In this document: positions 33,743 through 42,682 of the stretch, in pieces
How the letters are laid out: each line of letters starts with the position of its first letter
How positions within the stretch are numbered: the stretch's first letter is position 1
Source: Flavobacterium sp. CF108
GTDB taxonomy: Bacteria; Bacteroidota; Bacteroidia; Flavobacteriales; Flavobacteriaceae
Assembly (NCBI RefSeq): GCF_900129795.1
Contig: NZ_FQWW01000012.1
Coordinates: 1-64,000, forward strand
Reading direction: 5' to 3'
DNA: 64,000 nucleotides
Notes under the pieces: model-generated
What the model saw: the letters and a program-made list of their open reading frames with translations, nothing else
Told to the model about the DNA's origin: nothing
The model's database searches: none
Translations under genes and position numbers: made by a program

Positions 33743-35719
33743 CTAAAGTAAACTTTCGTCAACAATATTAGGTAAAGTTACTTTTAATAAAGGCTCGACT
33801 TGCATCGCTCTTTTTATAGCAAAAATAGCTTCATCATTTCGGGCCCAGCTTCTTCTTGAAATTCCGTTGTTAACATCCCAAAAAAGCATTGATGCTAAAC
33901 GCTTTGAAGCCTCTTTAGAGCCATCAAGAACCATACCAAATCCGCCGTTTATAACCTCTCCCCAGCCAACTCCTCCTCCGTTATGAATTGATACCCAGGT
34001 TGCTCCTCTAAAACTGTCTCCAATTACGTTTTGAATCGCCATATCGGCCGTAAAACGAGATCCGTCATAAATGTTTGAAGTTTCTCTATAAGGCGAATCA
34101 GTTCCAGAAACGTCATGGTGATCGCGTCCTAAAACAACAGCGCCAATTTCACCTTTTGCAATAGCTTGGTTAAAAGCTTCAGCGATTTTAATCCTGCCTT
34201 CGGCATCAGCATAAAGAATTCGGGCTTGTGAACCTACAACCAATTTATTTTCCTGCGCACCTTTAATCCATTTAATGTTATCCTGCATTTGCTGCTGAAT
34301 TTCACTTGGAGAAGTCTTCGCTAATTCTTCTAAAACCTGACTTGCAATGGTGTCTGTCTTTTGTAAATCTTCCGGTTTTCCAGAAGTGCAAACCCATCTA
34401 AAAGGTCCAAAACCGTAATCAAAACACATTGGTCCCATAATATCTTGAACATAACTAGGATATTTAAAATCGATATTATTTTCGGACATTACATCAGCAC
34501 CAGCGCGTGAAGCCTCAAGTAAAAATGCATTTCCGTAATCAAAAAAGTAAGTTCCTTTTGCGGTATGCTTGTTAATCGCAGCTGCGTGACGACGTAATGT
34601 TTCCTGAACTTTTTCTTTAAATAAATCAGGATTTTCAGCCATTAATTGATTGGCTTCTTCAAAAGAAATTCCAACCGGATAATAACCTCCAGCCCACGGA
34701 TTGTGAAGTGAAGTCTGATCTGAACCTAAATCAATCTTGATATTTTCCTGATCAAAACGCTCCCAAACGTCCACCACATTTCCTAAATAAGCAATCGAAA
34801 CCGTTTCTTTATTTGCTTTCGCCAAAGCTACTCTGGCAACTAATTCATCTGTAGAAGTTACGACTTCATTAATCCATCCTTGTTCGTGACGGATTTTAGT
34901 AATTTTCGGATTTACTTCGGCACAAACCGTAATACATCCGGCAATATTTCCGGCTTTTGGCTGTGCGCCAGACATTCCGCCAAGACCAGAAGTTACAAAT
35001 AAACTTCCTTCAGGATTTTGTTTTATTTTTCTGAAACCATTCAAAACGGTGATTGTAGTTCCGTGTACAATTCCCTGTGGGCCAATGTACATATAACTTC
35101 CTGCTGTCATTTGTCCGTATTGTGAAACGCCAAGTGCATTCATTTTTTCCCAATCGTCCGGTTTAGAATAATTTGGGATAACCATTCCGTTTGTAACCAC
35201 GACTCTTGGCGCTTCTTTATGCGAAGGAAATAATCCCATCGGATGTCCTGAATACATCGTTAAAGTCTGCTCATCTGTCATTTCAGACAAATACTGCATC
35301 GTCAATAAATATTGTGCCCAGTTTTGAAAAACCGCTCCGTTTCCGCCATACGTAATCAATTCATGCGGATGCTGCGCCACTGCATAATCCAAATTGTTTT
35401 GAATCATGTGCATAATCGCTTTTGCCTGTAATGATTTCCCTGGATATTCATCAATAGGGTGGGCGTACATTCTGTAATCCGGACGAAGGCGGTACATATA
35501 GATACGTCCGTATTTTTCTAATTCTTCTGAAAATTCAGGAATTAATTCAGCGTGATGTTTTGGATCAAAATAACGCAATGCATTTTTTAAAGCCAGCTTT
35601 TTTTCTTCTGCCGAAAGGATTTCTTTTCTTTTCGGAGCGTGATTAATAGCCGGATTGTACGCTGCTTTTTGAGGTAATATATTTGGAATTCCTTGTTGTA
35701 TTTGTTCTTTGAAAGTCAT
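33743..35719 (-). CDS. hutU: Urocanate hydratase
   Basis: A 658-residue NAD-dependent enzyme that hydrates urocanate to imidazolonepropionate in histidine breakdown. Typical segments are YGGNGAVFQNWAQYLLTM, MYSGHPMGLFPSHKEAPRVVVTNGM, TAGSYMYIGPQGIVHGTT, SGLGGMSGAQPKA and the late GRDHHDVSGTDSPYRETSNIYDGS and HNGGGVGWGEVINGGFGMV. It is about 100 residues longer than the E. coli-type enzyme, as in many Bacteroidota, because of extra N-terminal and internal sequence. The other hut genes are not in this window. Confidence 0.95.
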   Translation of the reverse strand: MTFKEQIQQGIPNILPQKAAYNPAINHAPKRKEILSAEEKKLALKNALRYFDPKHHAELIPEFSEELEKYGRIYMYRLRPDYRMYAHPIDEYPGKSLQAKAIMHMIQNNLDYAVAQHPHELITYGGNGAVFQNWAQYLLTMQYLSEMTDEQTLTMYSGHPMGLFPSHKEAPRVVVTNGMVIPNYSKPDDWEKMNALGVSQYGQMTAGSYMYIGPQGIVHGTTITVLNGFRKIKQNPEGSLFVTSGLGGMSGAQPKAGNIAGCITVCAEVNPKITKIRHEQGWINEVVTSTDELVARVALAKANKETVSIAYLGNVVDVWERFDQENIKIDLGSDQTSLHNPWAGGYYPVGISFEEANQLMAENPDLFKEKVQETLRRHAAAINKHTAKGTYFFDYGNAFLLEASRAGADVMSENNIDFKYPSYVQDIMGPMCFDYGFGPFRWVCTSGKPEDLQKTDTIASQVLEELAKTSPSEIQQQMQDNIKWIKGAQENKLVVGSQARILYADAEGRIKIAEAFNQAIAKGEIGAVVLGRDHHDVSGTDSPYRETSNIYDGSRFTADMAIQNVIGDSFRGATWVSIHNGGGVGWGEVINGGFGMVLDGSKEASKRLASMLFWDVNNGISRRSWARNDEAIFAIKRAMQVEPLLKVTLPNIVDESLL

Positions 35720-36053
35720 TTTTTAAGATGCTGAGTTGCTAAGTTAGTTTTGTTAGATTAACAACAGATTAATTTTTTGTTTTTTAAATTATGTTGTCCG
35801 AATGGAACTTTAAATGCACCAATACTCAATTGAATGCAATTGGAATTTGGATTTTTTTAAAATTATCTAATTTTCAAATTGGCACATTTTCTAATTAAAA
35901 AACTAGGGATAACGGATATCCGACCTGTGATAAGACTTGTGGATTTTAATCCTGAATTTTCTTGAATGGATATCCATATGATATTTTAGATTGTTGATTT
36001 TAGATTTTAGATTGGAATTTGGAGTTTTAAAAATTGGAATTTATTTTAATTAT
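35720..36053. other. 334-bp intergenic region rich in dispersed repeats
   Basis: This gap holds a CTAAG tract (35724-35747), a copy of the CAAATTGGCACATTTTCTAAT repeat (35861-35897), a 10-bp palindrome CGGATATCCG near 35916 and heptamer-like GATTTTAGATT units (35983-36014). No coding potential seen. It looks like a sink for intergenic repeats. Confidence 0.7.
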
Positions 36054-36239
36054 CTAATTCGCCTTCTTTCTTATTTCACCTGTTCGTTTATCAAAACCGT
36101 ACGGACAATGACGGCAGCCGCTTTTACAGCAATAACCTCTTTTTAAATGATGTTTTTCAGTAAAGCATTTGTAACCTTCGGGTGTATAGTAAAAATCTTC
36201 GCCTTCGATTAATTTATTTTCATTACTTTGCTCTTTCAT
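36054..36239 (-). CDS. DUF5522 domain-containing protein
   Basis: A 61-residue protein with the Cys-rich motif FTEKHHLKRGYCCKSGCRHCPYGFDKR, which defines DUF5522. The clustered Cys and His could bind zinc or another metal. The ATG at 36239 is chosen because the longer frame to 36281 would add unconserved residues and overlaps the divergent promoter region of the next gene. It has no signal peptide. It is monocistronic; function is unknown. Confidence 0.85.
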   Translation of the reverse strand: MKEQSNENKLIEGEDFYYTPEGYKCFTEKHHLKRGYCCKSGCRHCPYGFDKRTGEIRKKAN

Positions 36240-36356
36240 AAATCTGCTTCGCGTTCGTGTTTCGGTAAATTTAAAAATCAAAAATATAAATATTTGATTA
36301 TGATTTTATTGAAATCGAACAATTTTATAGCTACAAATTTATAAATTTTACAGCCA

Positions 36357-36692
36357 ATGTTTCTGATTGTTGCCAAATATTTAATTCCGAAAGGATATCG
36401 CGGAATGGCTGTATTTCCGTTTGTGATTGTAAAATATGGTTTTGATAAAGCAAATGCAGTTTTCGTTAATCATGAAAAAATACATTTGCGACAGCAGTTA
36501 GAACTTTTAGTAATTCCGTTTTTTGTCTGGTATTTTCTGGAATATTTAATTCGTTTACTTCAATATAAAAATGCAGAATTGGCGTATCGAAATATCAGTT
36601 TTGAAAGAGAAGCTTACGCCAAAGAAACCGATTTTAATTATCTGAAAAACAGATCCTTTTTTCAGTTTCGACATTATATTAAATTAAGATGA
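36357..36692 (+). CDS. Small membrane protein with HExxH motif
   Basis: The 111-residue protein has an HExxH zinc-protease-like motif (VNHEKIHLRQQLELLV, His39, Glu40, His43), a transmembrane segment (about 51-68) and a later acidic site SFEREAYAKE (Glu83 or Glu85), which is the arrangement of a minimal gluzincin such as the M56/M48 peptidase core. Whether it cleaves protein is not known. It overlaps the next gene by 4 bp (ATGA), so it is translationally coupled to a PLP enzyme and a cell-wall hydrolase. Confidence 0.75.
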   Translation: MFLIVAKYLIPKGYRGMAVFPFVIVKYGFDKANAVFVNHEKIHLRQQLELLVIPFFVWYFLEYLIRLLQYKNAELAYRNISFEREAYAKETDFNYLKNRSFFQFRHYIKLR

Positions 36693-37597
36693 ACCCAGTT
36701 TTTAATCAACATATTTTTATTGATTTTCCGAATGATATTTCTTTGACAATAAAGCGAGAAGATTTAATTCATCCGTTTGTTTCGGGCAATAAATTCCGAA
36801 AATTAAAATACAATTTACTTCAGGCGAAAGCCGAAAACAAAGATACTTTACTGACTTTTGGCGGTGCATTTTCCAATCATATTGCTGCAGTAGCTTTTGC
36901 TGGAAAAGAGCAGGGTTTTAAAACGATCGGAATTATTCGCGGCGATGAACTTTTTGATAAAATCGTTGAAAATCCAACTTTAAAATTTGCCCAGGAAAAC
37001 GGAATGAAATTTGAATTTGTTTCTCGCGAAGAGTATCGTTTAAAAAATGAAACTTCCTATATAGAAAAGCTAAAAGACAAGTTTGGCGATTTTTATTTAG
37101 TTCCCGAAGGCGGAACAAATGAACTTGCTGTAAAAGGCTGCGAAGAGATTTTAACCGATGAAGATTCGGTTTTTAATTACGTTTGCTGTGCTGTTGGAAC
37201 TGGCGGAACAATTTCGGGATTAATAAATAGTGCTAGGGAAAATCAGAAAATTTTGGGCTTTCCGGCGTTAAAAGGTGACTTTTTAAACGATGAAATTCGT
37301 ATTTTTGCAAAAAAAGATAACTGGAATTTAATTTCTGACTATCATTTTGGAGGTTATGGCAAGATAAATTTAGAATTAATCGAATTTATTAATGGTTTTT
37401 TTGAAGAAACAAAAGTGCCCTTAGATCCAATTTATACGGGAAAGATGGTTTTTGGCGTTATAGATTTAATCAACAAAAATTATTTTCCTGCACATTCAAA
37501 AATACTACTCATTCACACCGGCGGATTACAGGGAATTGAAGGAATGAATATAAAGTTGAAGCAGAAAAAATTACCAATACTCAAAAAAAATGATTAA
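36689..37597 (+). CDS. ACC deaminase / D-cysteine desulfhydrase-like PLP enzyme
   Basis: The 302-residue fold-type II PLP enzyme has Lys35 in SGNKFRKLKYN as the likely cofactor lysine, TFGGAFSNHIAA for substrate carboxylate binding and VGTGGTISG for the phosphate cup. Family members deaminate 1-aminocyclopropane-1-carboxylate or desulfurate D-cysteine. ACC use is improbable in a non-plant-associated context, so D-cysteine desulfhydrase activity is more likely, though not provable here. It overlaps the upstream HExxH gene by 4 bp and the downstream glucosaminidase gene by 8 bp. Confidence 0.85.
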   Translation: MNPVFNQHIFIDFPNDISLTIKREDLIHPFVSGNKFRKLKYNLLQAKAENKDTLLTFGGAFSNHIAAVAFAGKEQGFKTIGIIRGDELFDKIVENPTLKFAQENGMKFEFVSREEYRLKNETSYIEKLKDKFGDFYLVPEGGTNELAVKGCEEILTDEDSVFNYVCCAVGTGGTISGLINSARENQKILGFPALKGDFLNDEIRIFAKKDNWNLISDYHFGGYGKINLELIEFINGFFEETKVPLDPIYTGKMVFGVIDLINKNYFPAHSKILLIHTGGLQGIEGMNIKLKQKKLPILKKND

Positions 37598-38480
37598 AAA
37601 AATTGTACTGCTCTTTACAATAATAGTTTTGGCAAGCTGTTCGTCAAGCAAACCAGCTGTCGCTGCGACGAAAAAAACGACGGTTCAAAAGCCAAGAGTA
37701 GCGACGACGAAAAAACCAGCTTACAGCAAACCAGCAGTTAAAAATTACCCTTCCACAAATAATACAACTGAAGTTATTCAATCTACTTCAAAAACAGTTG
37801 TAACCAGCGATTTAATCAATAATTACATTTTGCAGTTCAAAGATATTGCAATGGGAAATATGAAAACGTACGGAATTCCGGCAAGTATTATTTTGGCGCA
37901 AGGAATCTTGGAATCGGGTGCGGGAAAAGGAGATTTAGCACTTGAAGCGAATAATCATTTCGGAATTAAATGCCATAAAGACTGGCTTGGGGAAAGTGTT
38001 CGTCACGATGATGATTCGGCACAGGAATGTTTTAGAAAGTATCCCGAAGCTGCAGAATCGTATCGAGATCACGCTTTATTTTTAGTTGGAAAAAACAGAT
38101 ACGCAACTTTATTTACTTACGAAAAAGACGATTATAAATCGTGGGCAAAAGGTTTGCGAGCGGCAGGTTATGCAACAGATCCGAATTATCCCGATAAATT
38201 AATCAGTTATATCGAGCGTTATAATCTGCATCAATATGATTGTCAGGTAACCGGAAAAAATTATACGCCAATTAGTAAAACGACTACAAATCCAACTAAA
38301 AGTACGTCGCCGGTTAAAACAAATTCAAATTCAAACGATCCTAATTTGTATGAAGTACAACAAGGTGATACGTTATATTCGATTTCAAAAAAATTCAATT
38401 TATTGGTTGACGATTTAAAGCAAAAAAACAATCTAACCGATAACGCGATTTCAATAGGACAGAGGTTGAAGGTTAAGTAA
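37590..38480 (+). CDS. Glucosaminidase lipoprotein with LysM domain
   Basis: The 296-residue product has a lipoprotein signal (VLASCSSSK), a Lys/Thr/Pro-rich linker, a FlgJ-like N-acetylglucosaminidase domain (about 85-225; catalytic Glu in QGILESGAGKGDLA, then HFGIKCHKDW and SWAKGLRAAGYATD), a Ser/Thr-rich linker and a C-terminal LysM domain (YEVQQGDTLYSISKKFN ... AISIGQRLKVK) that binds peptidoglycan. It should hydrolyse cell-wall glycan in the periplasm. Its start overlaps the PLP enzyme stop by 8 bp, so the three genes from 36357 form one operon. Confidence 0.92.
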   Translation: MIKKIVLLFTIIVLASCSSSKPAVAATKKTTVQKPRVATTKKPAYSKPAVKNYPSTNNTTEVIQSTSKTVVTSDLINNYILQFKDIAMGNMKTYGIPASIILAQGILESGAGKGDLALEANNHFGIKCHKDWLGESVRHDDDSAQECFRKYPEAAESYRDHALFLVGKNRYATLFTYEKDDYKSWAKGLRAAGYATDPNYPDKLISYIERYNLHQYDCQVTGKNYTPISKTTTNPTKSTSPVKTNSNSNDPNLYEVQQGDTLYSISKKFNLLVDDLKQKNNLTDNAISIGQRLKVK

Positions 38481-38537
38481 CTAAGTGTTCAGTCTCAGTT
38501 TTCAAATAATCTAAAAATCCAAAATAAGTTTTCAGTT

Positions 38538-38572
38538 TAAATCTAAAATCTAAAATCTAAAATCTAAAATCT
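38538..38572. repeat. Five-copy heptamer array TAAAATC
   Basis: The same 7-bp unit as the array at 1-98, 24 bp before hemL. A single further unit lies at 38581-38588. Confidence 0.9.
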
Positions 38573-38595
38573 GAATTCAAAAATCTAAAATAAGA

Positions 38596-39882
38596 ATGTT
38601 ATATAAAAGAAGTAGTCAGCTTTTTGCTGAAGCAGAAAAAGTAATTCCGGGAGGAGTAAATTCACCAGTAAGAGCATTTAAGGCAGTTGGCGGAACTCCA
38701 ATTTTTGTAAAAAGTGCCAAAGGTGCTTATTTATATGATGAAGACGGAAACAAATTAATAGATTATATCAACTCTTGGGGACCAATGGTCTTGGGTCACG
38801 CTTATCAGCCGGTTGTTGATGCCGTAATCGAAAAAGCAAAACTGGGAACTTCGTTTGGAATGCCAACAGAACTGGAAACTGAAATCGCAGCTTTGGCGGT
38901 TTCTATGGTTCCGAATATTGATAAAATTCGATTTGTAAATTCTGGAACAGAAGCTTGTATGAGTGCGATTCGTCTGGCTCGTGGATTTACAAAAAGAGAT
39001 AAAATAATAAAATTTGCTGGCTGCTATCACGGACATTCTGATTCATTTTTAATTCAGGCAGGAAGTGGCGCGGTAACTTTTGGATCGCCAAATAGCCCAG
39101 GTGTTACAGAAGGAACTGCAAAAGATACCTTATTGGCAAAATATAATGATTTAGAGAATGTAAAAACTTTAATCGAAGCTAATAAAGGTGAAATTGCGGC
39201 AATAATTATCGAAGCAGTTGCCGGAAATATGGGCTGTATTCCACCTGTAAAAGGTTTCCTTGAAGGTTTAAGAGAATTGTGTACAGCAAATGGAATCTTA
39301 TTGATTTTTGATGAGGTTATGACAGGTTTCCGTTTAGCCCGCGGAGGAGTTCAGGAATTGTATAATATCAATGCTGATATTGTAACTTTCGGAAAAGTGA
39401 TTGGTGGAGGACTTCCGGTTGGAGCTTTTGCTGCGCGTGAGGAAATCATGAATTATTTAGCACCTCTTGGACCAGTTTATCAGGCAGGAACATTATCTGG
39501 AAATCCGCTTGCAATGGCGGCTGGATATGCAATGTTGAAAGCGTTAGATACTGACCGTGAAATTTTTACTCGTTTAGAAGAAAAAACAGCTTATTTAGAA
39601 GCTGGAATTGACAGAGTTTTAAAAGCAAATAATGTTGTTTTTACCATCAATAGAGTAGGTTCTATGATTTCTGTTCACTTTGATGCAAATCCGGTTACAG
39701 ATTTCCAAACTGCTGCAAAAGGAGATAATGAAACGTTTAAAAAATTCTTCCACGGATTATTGCAGGAAGGAATTTATATTGCGCCATCTGCATACGAAAC
39801 ATGGTTTATTACAGATGCTTTAACGTACGAAGATTTAGACTTTACCATTAATGCGATCGACAAGGTTTCGAAAACATTTTAA
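38596..39882 (+). CDS. hemL: Glutamate-1-semialdehyde 2,1-aminomutase
   Basis: The 428-residue fold-type I PLP enzyme isomerises glutamate-1-semialdehyde to 5-aminolevulinate for tetrapyrrole synthesis. It has the family N-terminal block PGGVNSPVRAFKAVGGTP, VNSGTEACMSAIRLARG, the FDEVMTGFR segment and PLP Lys267 in TFGKVIGGGLPVGAFAA. Length is standard. It lies 115 bp downstream of the LysM gene after a heptamer array, so it probably has its own promoter. Terminator-like sequence and hairpin element C follow. Confidence 0.96.
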   Translation: MLYKRSSQLFAEAEKVIPGGVNSPVRAFKAVGGTPIFVKSAKGAYLYDEDGNKLIDYINSWGPMVLGHAYQPVVDAVIEKAKLGTSFGMPTELETEIAALAVSMVPNIDKIRFVNSGTEACMSAIRLARGFTKRDKIIKFAGCYHGHSDSFLIQAGSGAVTFGSPNSPGVTEGTAKDTLLAKYNDLENVKTLIEANKGEIAAIIIEAVAGNMGCIPPVKGFLEGLRELCTANGILLIFDEVMTGFRLARGGVQELYNINADIVTFGKVIGGGLPVGAFAAREEIMNYLAPLGPVYQAGTLSGNPLAMAAGYAMLKALDTDREIFTRLEEKTAYLEAGIDRVLKANNVVFTINRVGSMISVHFDANPVTDFQTAAKGDNETFKKFFHGLLQEGIYIAPSAYETWFITDALTYEDLDFTINAIDKVSKTF

Positions 39883-39908
39883 ATAATAAAAAAGAGGTTT
39901 TAAAAGCC

Positions 39909-40012
39909 CACGGATAACACGAATTTCACGAATTTTCACAAATTTTCATTTAGCCTAGTTTGTGGAATTTATTGCAACAACAAATTGGTGTCAATTTGTG
40001 AAATCCGTGTTT
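39909..40012. repeat. Long hairpin element C, cacgaattt/aaatccgtg arms
   Basis: The left part CACGGATAACACGAATTTC and following CACGAATTTTCACAAATT pairs imperfectly with AATTTGTGAAATCCGTG on the right. It is flanked by direct repeats AAAGAGGTTTTAAAAGCC (39891-39908) and AAAGAGGTTTTTTAAAGCC (40025-40043), as if inserted into a terminator stem. Confidence 0.7.
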
Positions 40013-40024
40013 ATAAAAAAAAAG

Positions 40025-40052
40025 AAAGAGGTTTTTTAAAGCCTCTTTTTTT
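40025..40052. terminator. Bidirectional terminator between hemL and Spy-like gene
   Basis: AAAGAGG(C/T)TTT pairs with AAAGCCTCTTT with a T run on the + strand and an A run on the left. It separates convergent genes. Confidence 0.7.
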
Positions 40053-40062
40053 TGATCTCAAC

Positions 40063-40803
40063 TTACATTTTATCTTTTCGGTGATCTTTCATTTTGTCCT
40101 TATGCTCTTTTTTAATGGCAGTCCATTTTTTGTATTGATCTGCATTTAAAATAGATTTCATTTTTGCATCGGCAGCTTTGTGATCTTCTTCCATTTGTTT
40201 TTTTATGGCTTTTCTTTCAGCGTCAGTTGGTTTTGCATCAGAATCTTTTCTGCTTTTTTTAAGCATTTCCATTTTGGTACTTCTTTCAGATAAAAGTTCA
40301 CTTACTTGTTTTTGCTGATCAGCGTTTAAGTTTAAATCAGTTGTTAACTTTTGCAAATGTGACTGATTGCGTTCTTGCGGCGTTTTGTGATCTTTATGAT
40401 CTCCTTTTCGGCTGTGGCCTTCATGTTCTTTTTTTAGAGCCGTCCATTTTGTGTATTGATCCGCATTTAAAATGGCTTTCATTTTAGCATCATTGGCTTC
40501 TTTGTCGGCTTTCATTTGTTTTTTAAAAGCTTCTCTTTCCGCATCAGTAGGTTTTGTTTTACTGTCTTTTCTGTCGTCTCTAAATTTTTCTGCTTTAGCA
40601 CTTCTTTCAGCCAAAAGCTGTTTTACTTCCTCCTGCTGCTTTTTATCTAAATTCAAATCAGAAGTTAATTTTTGTAAATGCTTTTCATTACGCTGTTCCG
40701 GAGTTAATTTTTCTCTTTGATCGCGTGCCGGTTTCTGATTGATGTCTTGCGCAAAACTTACTATTCCAACGAATAATAAAGCTGTGATAAATAATTTTTT
40801 CAT
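40063..40803 (-). CDS. Secreted Spy-like protein with two internal repeats
   Basis: The 246-residue product has a signal peptide (MKKLFITALLFVGIVSFAQ) and two tandem copies of a roughly 100-residue helical module: RNEKHLQKLTSDLNLDKKQQ...ILNADQYTKWTALKKEHEG and RNQSHLQKLTTDLNLNADQQ...ILNADQYKKWTAIKKEHKD. The module resembles LTXXQ/Spy-type periplasmic helical domains and DUF4890-like proteins. It is highly charged (Lys, Asp, Glu). The start at 40803 is used because the in-frame ATG 39 bp upstream would precede the signal peptide with polar residues. It is a duplicated relative of the gene at 40966-41406. Confidence 0.8.
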   Translation of the reverse strand: MKKLFITALLFVGIVSFAQDINQKPARDQREKLTPEQRNEKHLQKLTSDLNLDKKQQEEVKQLLAERSAKAEKFRDDRKDSKTKPTDAEREAFKKQMKADKEANDAKMKAILNADQYTKWTALKKEHEGHSRKGDHKDHKTPQERNQSHLQKLTTDLNLNADQQKQVSELLSERSTKMEMLKKSRKDSDAKPTDAERKAIKKQMEEDHKAADAKMKSILNADQYKKWTAIKKEHKDKMKDHRKDKM

Positions 40804-40927
40804 TTTTCGTTTTTTTAAAGGTTTATAGCAATTAGACATCAACAGATTTATTAAGTTTAATGAGATTGTCAGATTTATCTTTTAATTAACAGAAACTATT
40901 AAGGAAAACATAATAAGATCTGAAAAC

Positions 40928-40955
40928 AAAAAAGAGGCGCAGCGGCCTCTTTTTG
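40928..40955. terminator. Terminator between the two Spy-like genes
   Basis: AAAAGAGGC pairs with GCCTCTTTT around GCAGCG. The T run lies on the + strand and matching A run precedes it, so it serves the upstream minus-strand gene ending at 40966. Confidence 0.75.
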
Positions 40956-40965
40956 TAAACTATAT

Positions 40966-41406
40966 TTAGTTGTTTTCTTTTTTGTAATCTTTCATTTTGT
41001 CTTTAGCTTTCTCTTTATTTTTTTCTCTTAAAGATTGCCATTTCGTATATTGATCCGCAGTTAAGATTGCTTTCATTTTAGCTTCGTTACCTTCTTTTTC
41101 TGCTTTTAATTCATTTTTAAAAGCTTCTTTTTCAGCATCAGTTGGTTTTACATCGCTGTCTTTTCTTGCTTCTCTTGTTTCTCTGAATTTTTCTGCTTTA
41201 GCACTTCTTTCAGCCAGTAGCTGTTTTACCTGTGCTTGTTGGTTAGCGTCTAAACCTAATTCTGTAGTTAACTTTTGTAATTGTTTTTCGTTACGTTGTT
41301 CGGGAGTTAATTTTTCTTTTTGTTCACGTGCCGGTTTTTGGTCGCCATCTTGTGCAAAACTTGCTATTCCGATCAATAGCATAGCTGCGATAAATAATTT
41401 TTTCAT
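40966..41406 (-). CDS. Secreted Spy-like protein, single module
   Basis: The 146-residue product has signal peptide MKKLFIAAMLLIGIASFAQ and one copy of the module (KLTPEQRNEKQLQKLTTELGLDANQQ ... ILTADQYTKWQSLREKNKEK). Near-identical segments (QLLAERSAKAEKFR, KPTDAE(R/K)EAFK) show recent paralogy with the two-module gene at 40063-40803. A periplasmic chaperone-like or stress role as in Spy is possible but unproven. A terminator lies between the two genes, so each may be transcribed separately. Confidence 0.8.
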   Translation of the reverse strand: MKKLFIAAMLLIGIASFAQDGDQKPAREQKEKLTPEQRNEKQLQKLTTELGLDANQQAQVKQLLAERSAKAEKFRETREARKDSDVKPTDAEKEAFKNELKAEKEGNEAKMKAILTADQYTKWQSLREKNKEKAKDKMKDYKKENN

Positions 41407-41593
41407 GATTTGTTCTTTTAAGGTTATAGTGTTTAGACTTTATTAAACTGAATAGGTTTAATTAATATTGTTTGAATTGCTGTTTATTTAACTTTTTGAA
41501 ATGTAAATATTTAAGGTTGAGGCTTTCCTGCATATTGAAAATATTTTCTTATTTTTAGGAAACCAATAAAATACAATCCAAAAACAAATTATC

Positions 41594-42613
41594 ATGAACT
41601 CTTCTTTATCAAACTATAAAATTGCTTTCTTTTCAACGCAGCCCTACGATAAAACTTTCTTCAATAAATACAATGCCAGTTTTGGTTTTGAACTGGATTT
41701 TTTCGAAACACAATTAAATCCGCAAACTGTAATTTTAATTGAAAAAGCAGAAATTGTTTGTGTTTTTGTAAACGACATCGTCAACGAAGCTGTAATAAAA
41801 CAATTGGCTGAAAAAAAGATGAAAATCATTGCACTACGTTGTGCAGGGTTTAATAATGTTGATTTAGAAGCTGCTAAAAAATACAACTTAAAAGTCTGCC
41901 GTGTTCCCGCTTATTCGCCACAAGCTGTTGCAGAACATGCGATGGCCATGATTTTAACTTTAAACCGAAAAACGCATAAAGCCTACAACAGAGTTCGGGA
42001 ACAAAATTTTTCCTTAAACGGATTATTAGGTTTTGATTTGTTTGGAAAAACAATCGGAATTATTGGAACTGGAAATATTGGAAAAGCTTTCGCGAAAATT
42101 GCTTTAGGATTTGGCTGTAAAGTTTTGGCGTATGATATTGTTACCAATGATGAAATGATAAAAGACGGAGTTTCTTTTGTTGGTTTAGAAGAAATATTTA
42201 AATCGAGCGATATCATTTCACTTCACTGCCCGCTCAACGATCAAACGAAACATGTTATTAATAAAGATTCGATTGCTTTGATGAAAGACAGCGTTATGAT
42301 TATCAATACAAGCCGCGGCGGATTAATAGAAACGGCCTGTGTTATCGAAGGTTTGAAAGAAGGTAAAATTGGTTATTTGGGAATCGACGTTTACGAACAG
42401 GAAGAAAAACTATTCTTTAGAGATCTTTCTGCCGATATTATTCAGGATGATGCGATTCAGCGTTTAATGAGTTTTCCAAATGTTTTGGTAACGGCGCATC
42501 AGGCGTTTTTTACTAATGAAGCTTTAACGCAGATTGCTTTGGTAACTTTTAATAATATAAAATCATTATTGACGGATAATGATATCGAAAATAAAGCAAC
42601 GCTGCTGGTTTAA
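41594..42613 (+). CDS. D-isomer 2-hydroxyacid dehydrogenase (D-lactate type)
   Basis: The 339-residue NAD-dependent dehydrogenase has an N-terminal substrate domain, a Rossmann fold with GIIGTGNIGKAFA (about 156-168), and the catalytic triad Arg in NTSRGGLIE, Glu in GIDVYEQEE and His in TAHQAFFTNEAL. The ALRCAGFNNVD and AEHAMAMIL segments and the late FFRD are typical of fermentative D-lactate dehydrogenases (LdhA). It should reduce pyruvate to D-lactate in the cytoplasm. Monocistronic. Confidence 0.92.
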   Translation: MNSSLSNYKIAFFSTQPYDKTFFNKYNASFGFELDFFETQLNPQTVILIEKAEIVCVFVNDIVNEAVIKQLAEKKMKIIALRCAGFNNVDLEAAKKYNLKVCRVPAYSPQAVAEHAMAMILTLNRKTHKAYNRVREQNFSLNGLLGFDLFGKTIGIIGTGNIGKAFAKIALGFGCKVLAYDIVTNDEMIKDGVSFVGLEEIFKSSDIISLHCPLNDQTKHVINKDSIALMKDSVMIINTSRGGLIETACVIEGLKEGKIGYLGIDVYEQEEKLFFRDLSADIIQDDAIQRLMSFPNVLVTAHQAFFTNEALTQIALVTFNNIKSLLTDNDIENKATLLV

Positions 42614-42682
42614 TTAGCTTGTCGAATATTTTTCGTAATTTAATTACTTGAAAATGAAGATGTAGATTTAAAATATCAGATT

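Noticed and set aside
36689..37597. ACC deaminase as a firm call
   Set aside because: The family includes D-cysteine desulfhydrases and the residues that separate the two cannot be judged reliably by eye, so no gene symbol was given.
41644..42216. Minus-strand ORFs of 77-80 codons inside the 2-hydroxyacid dehydrogenase
   Set aside because: They are antisense shadows of a well-supported gene with all catalytic motifs; the translations show no known features.
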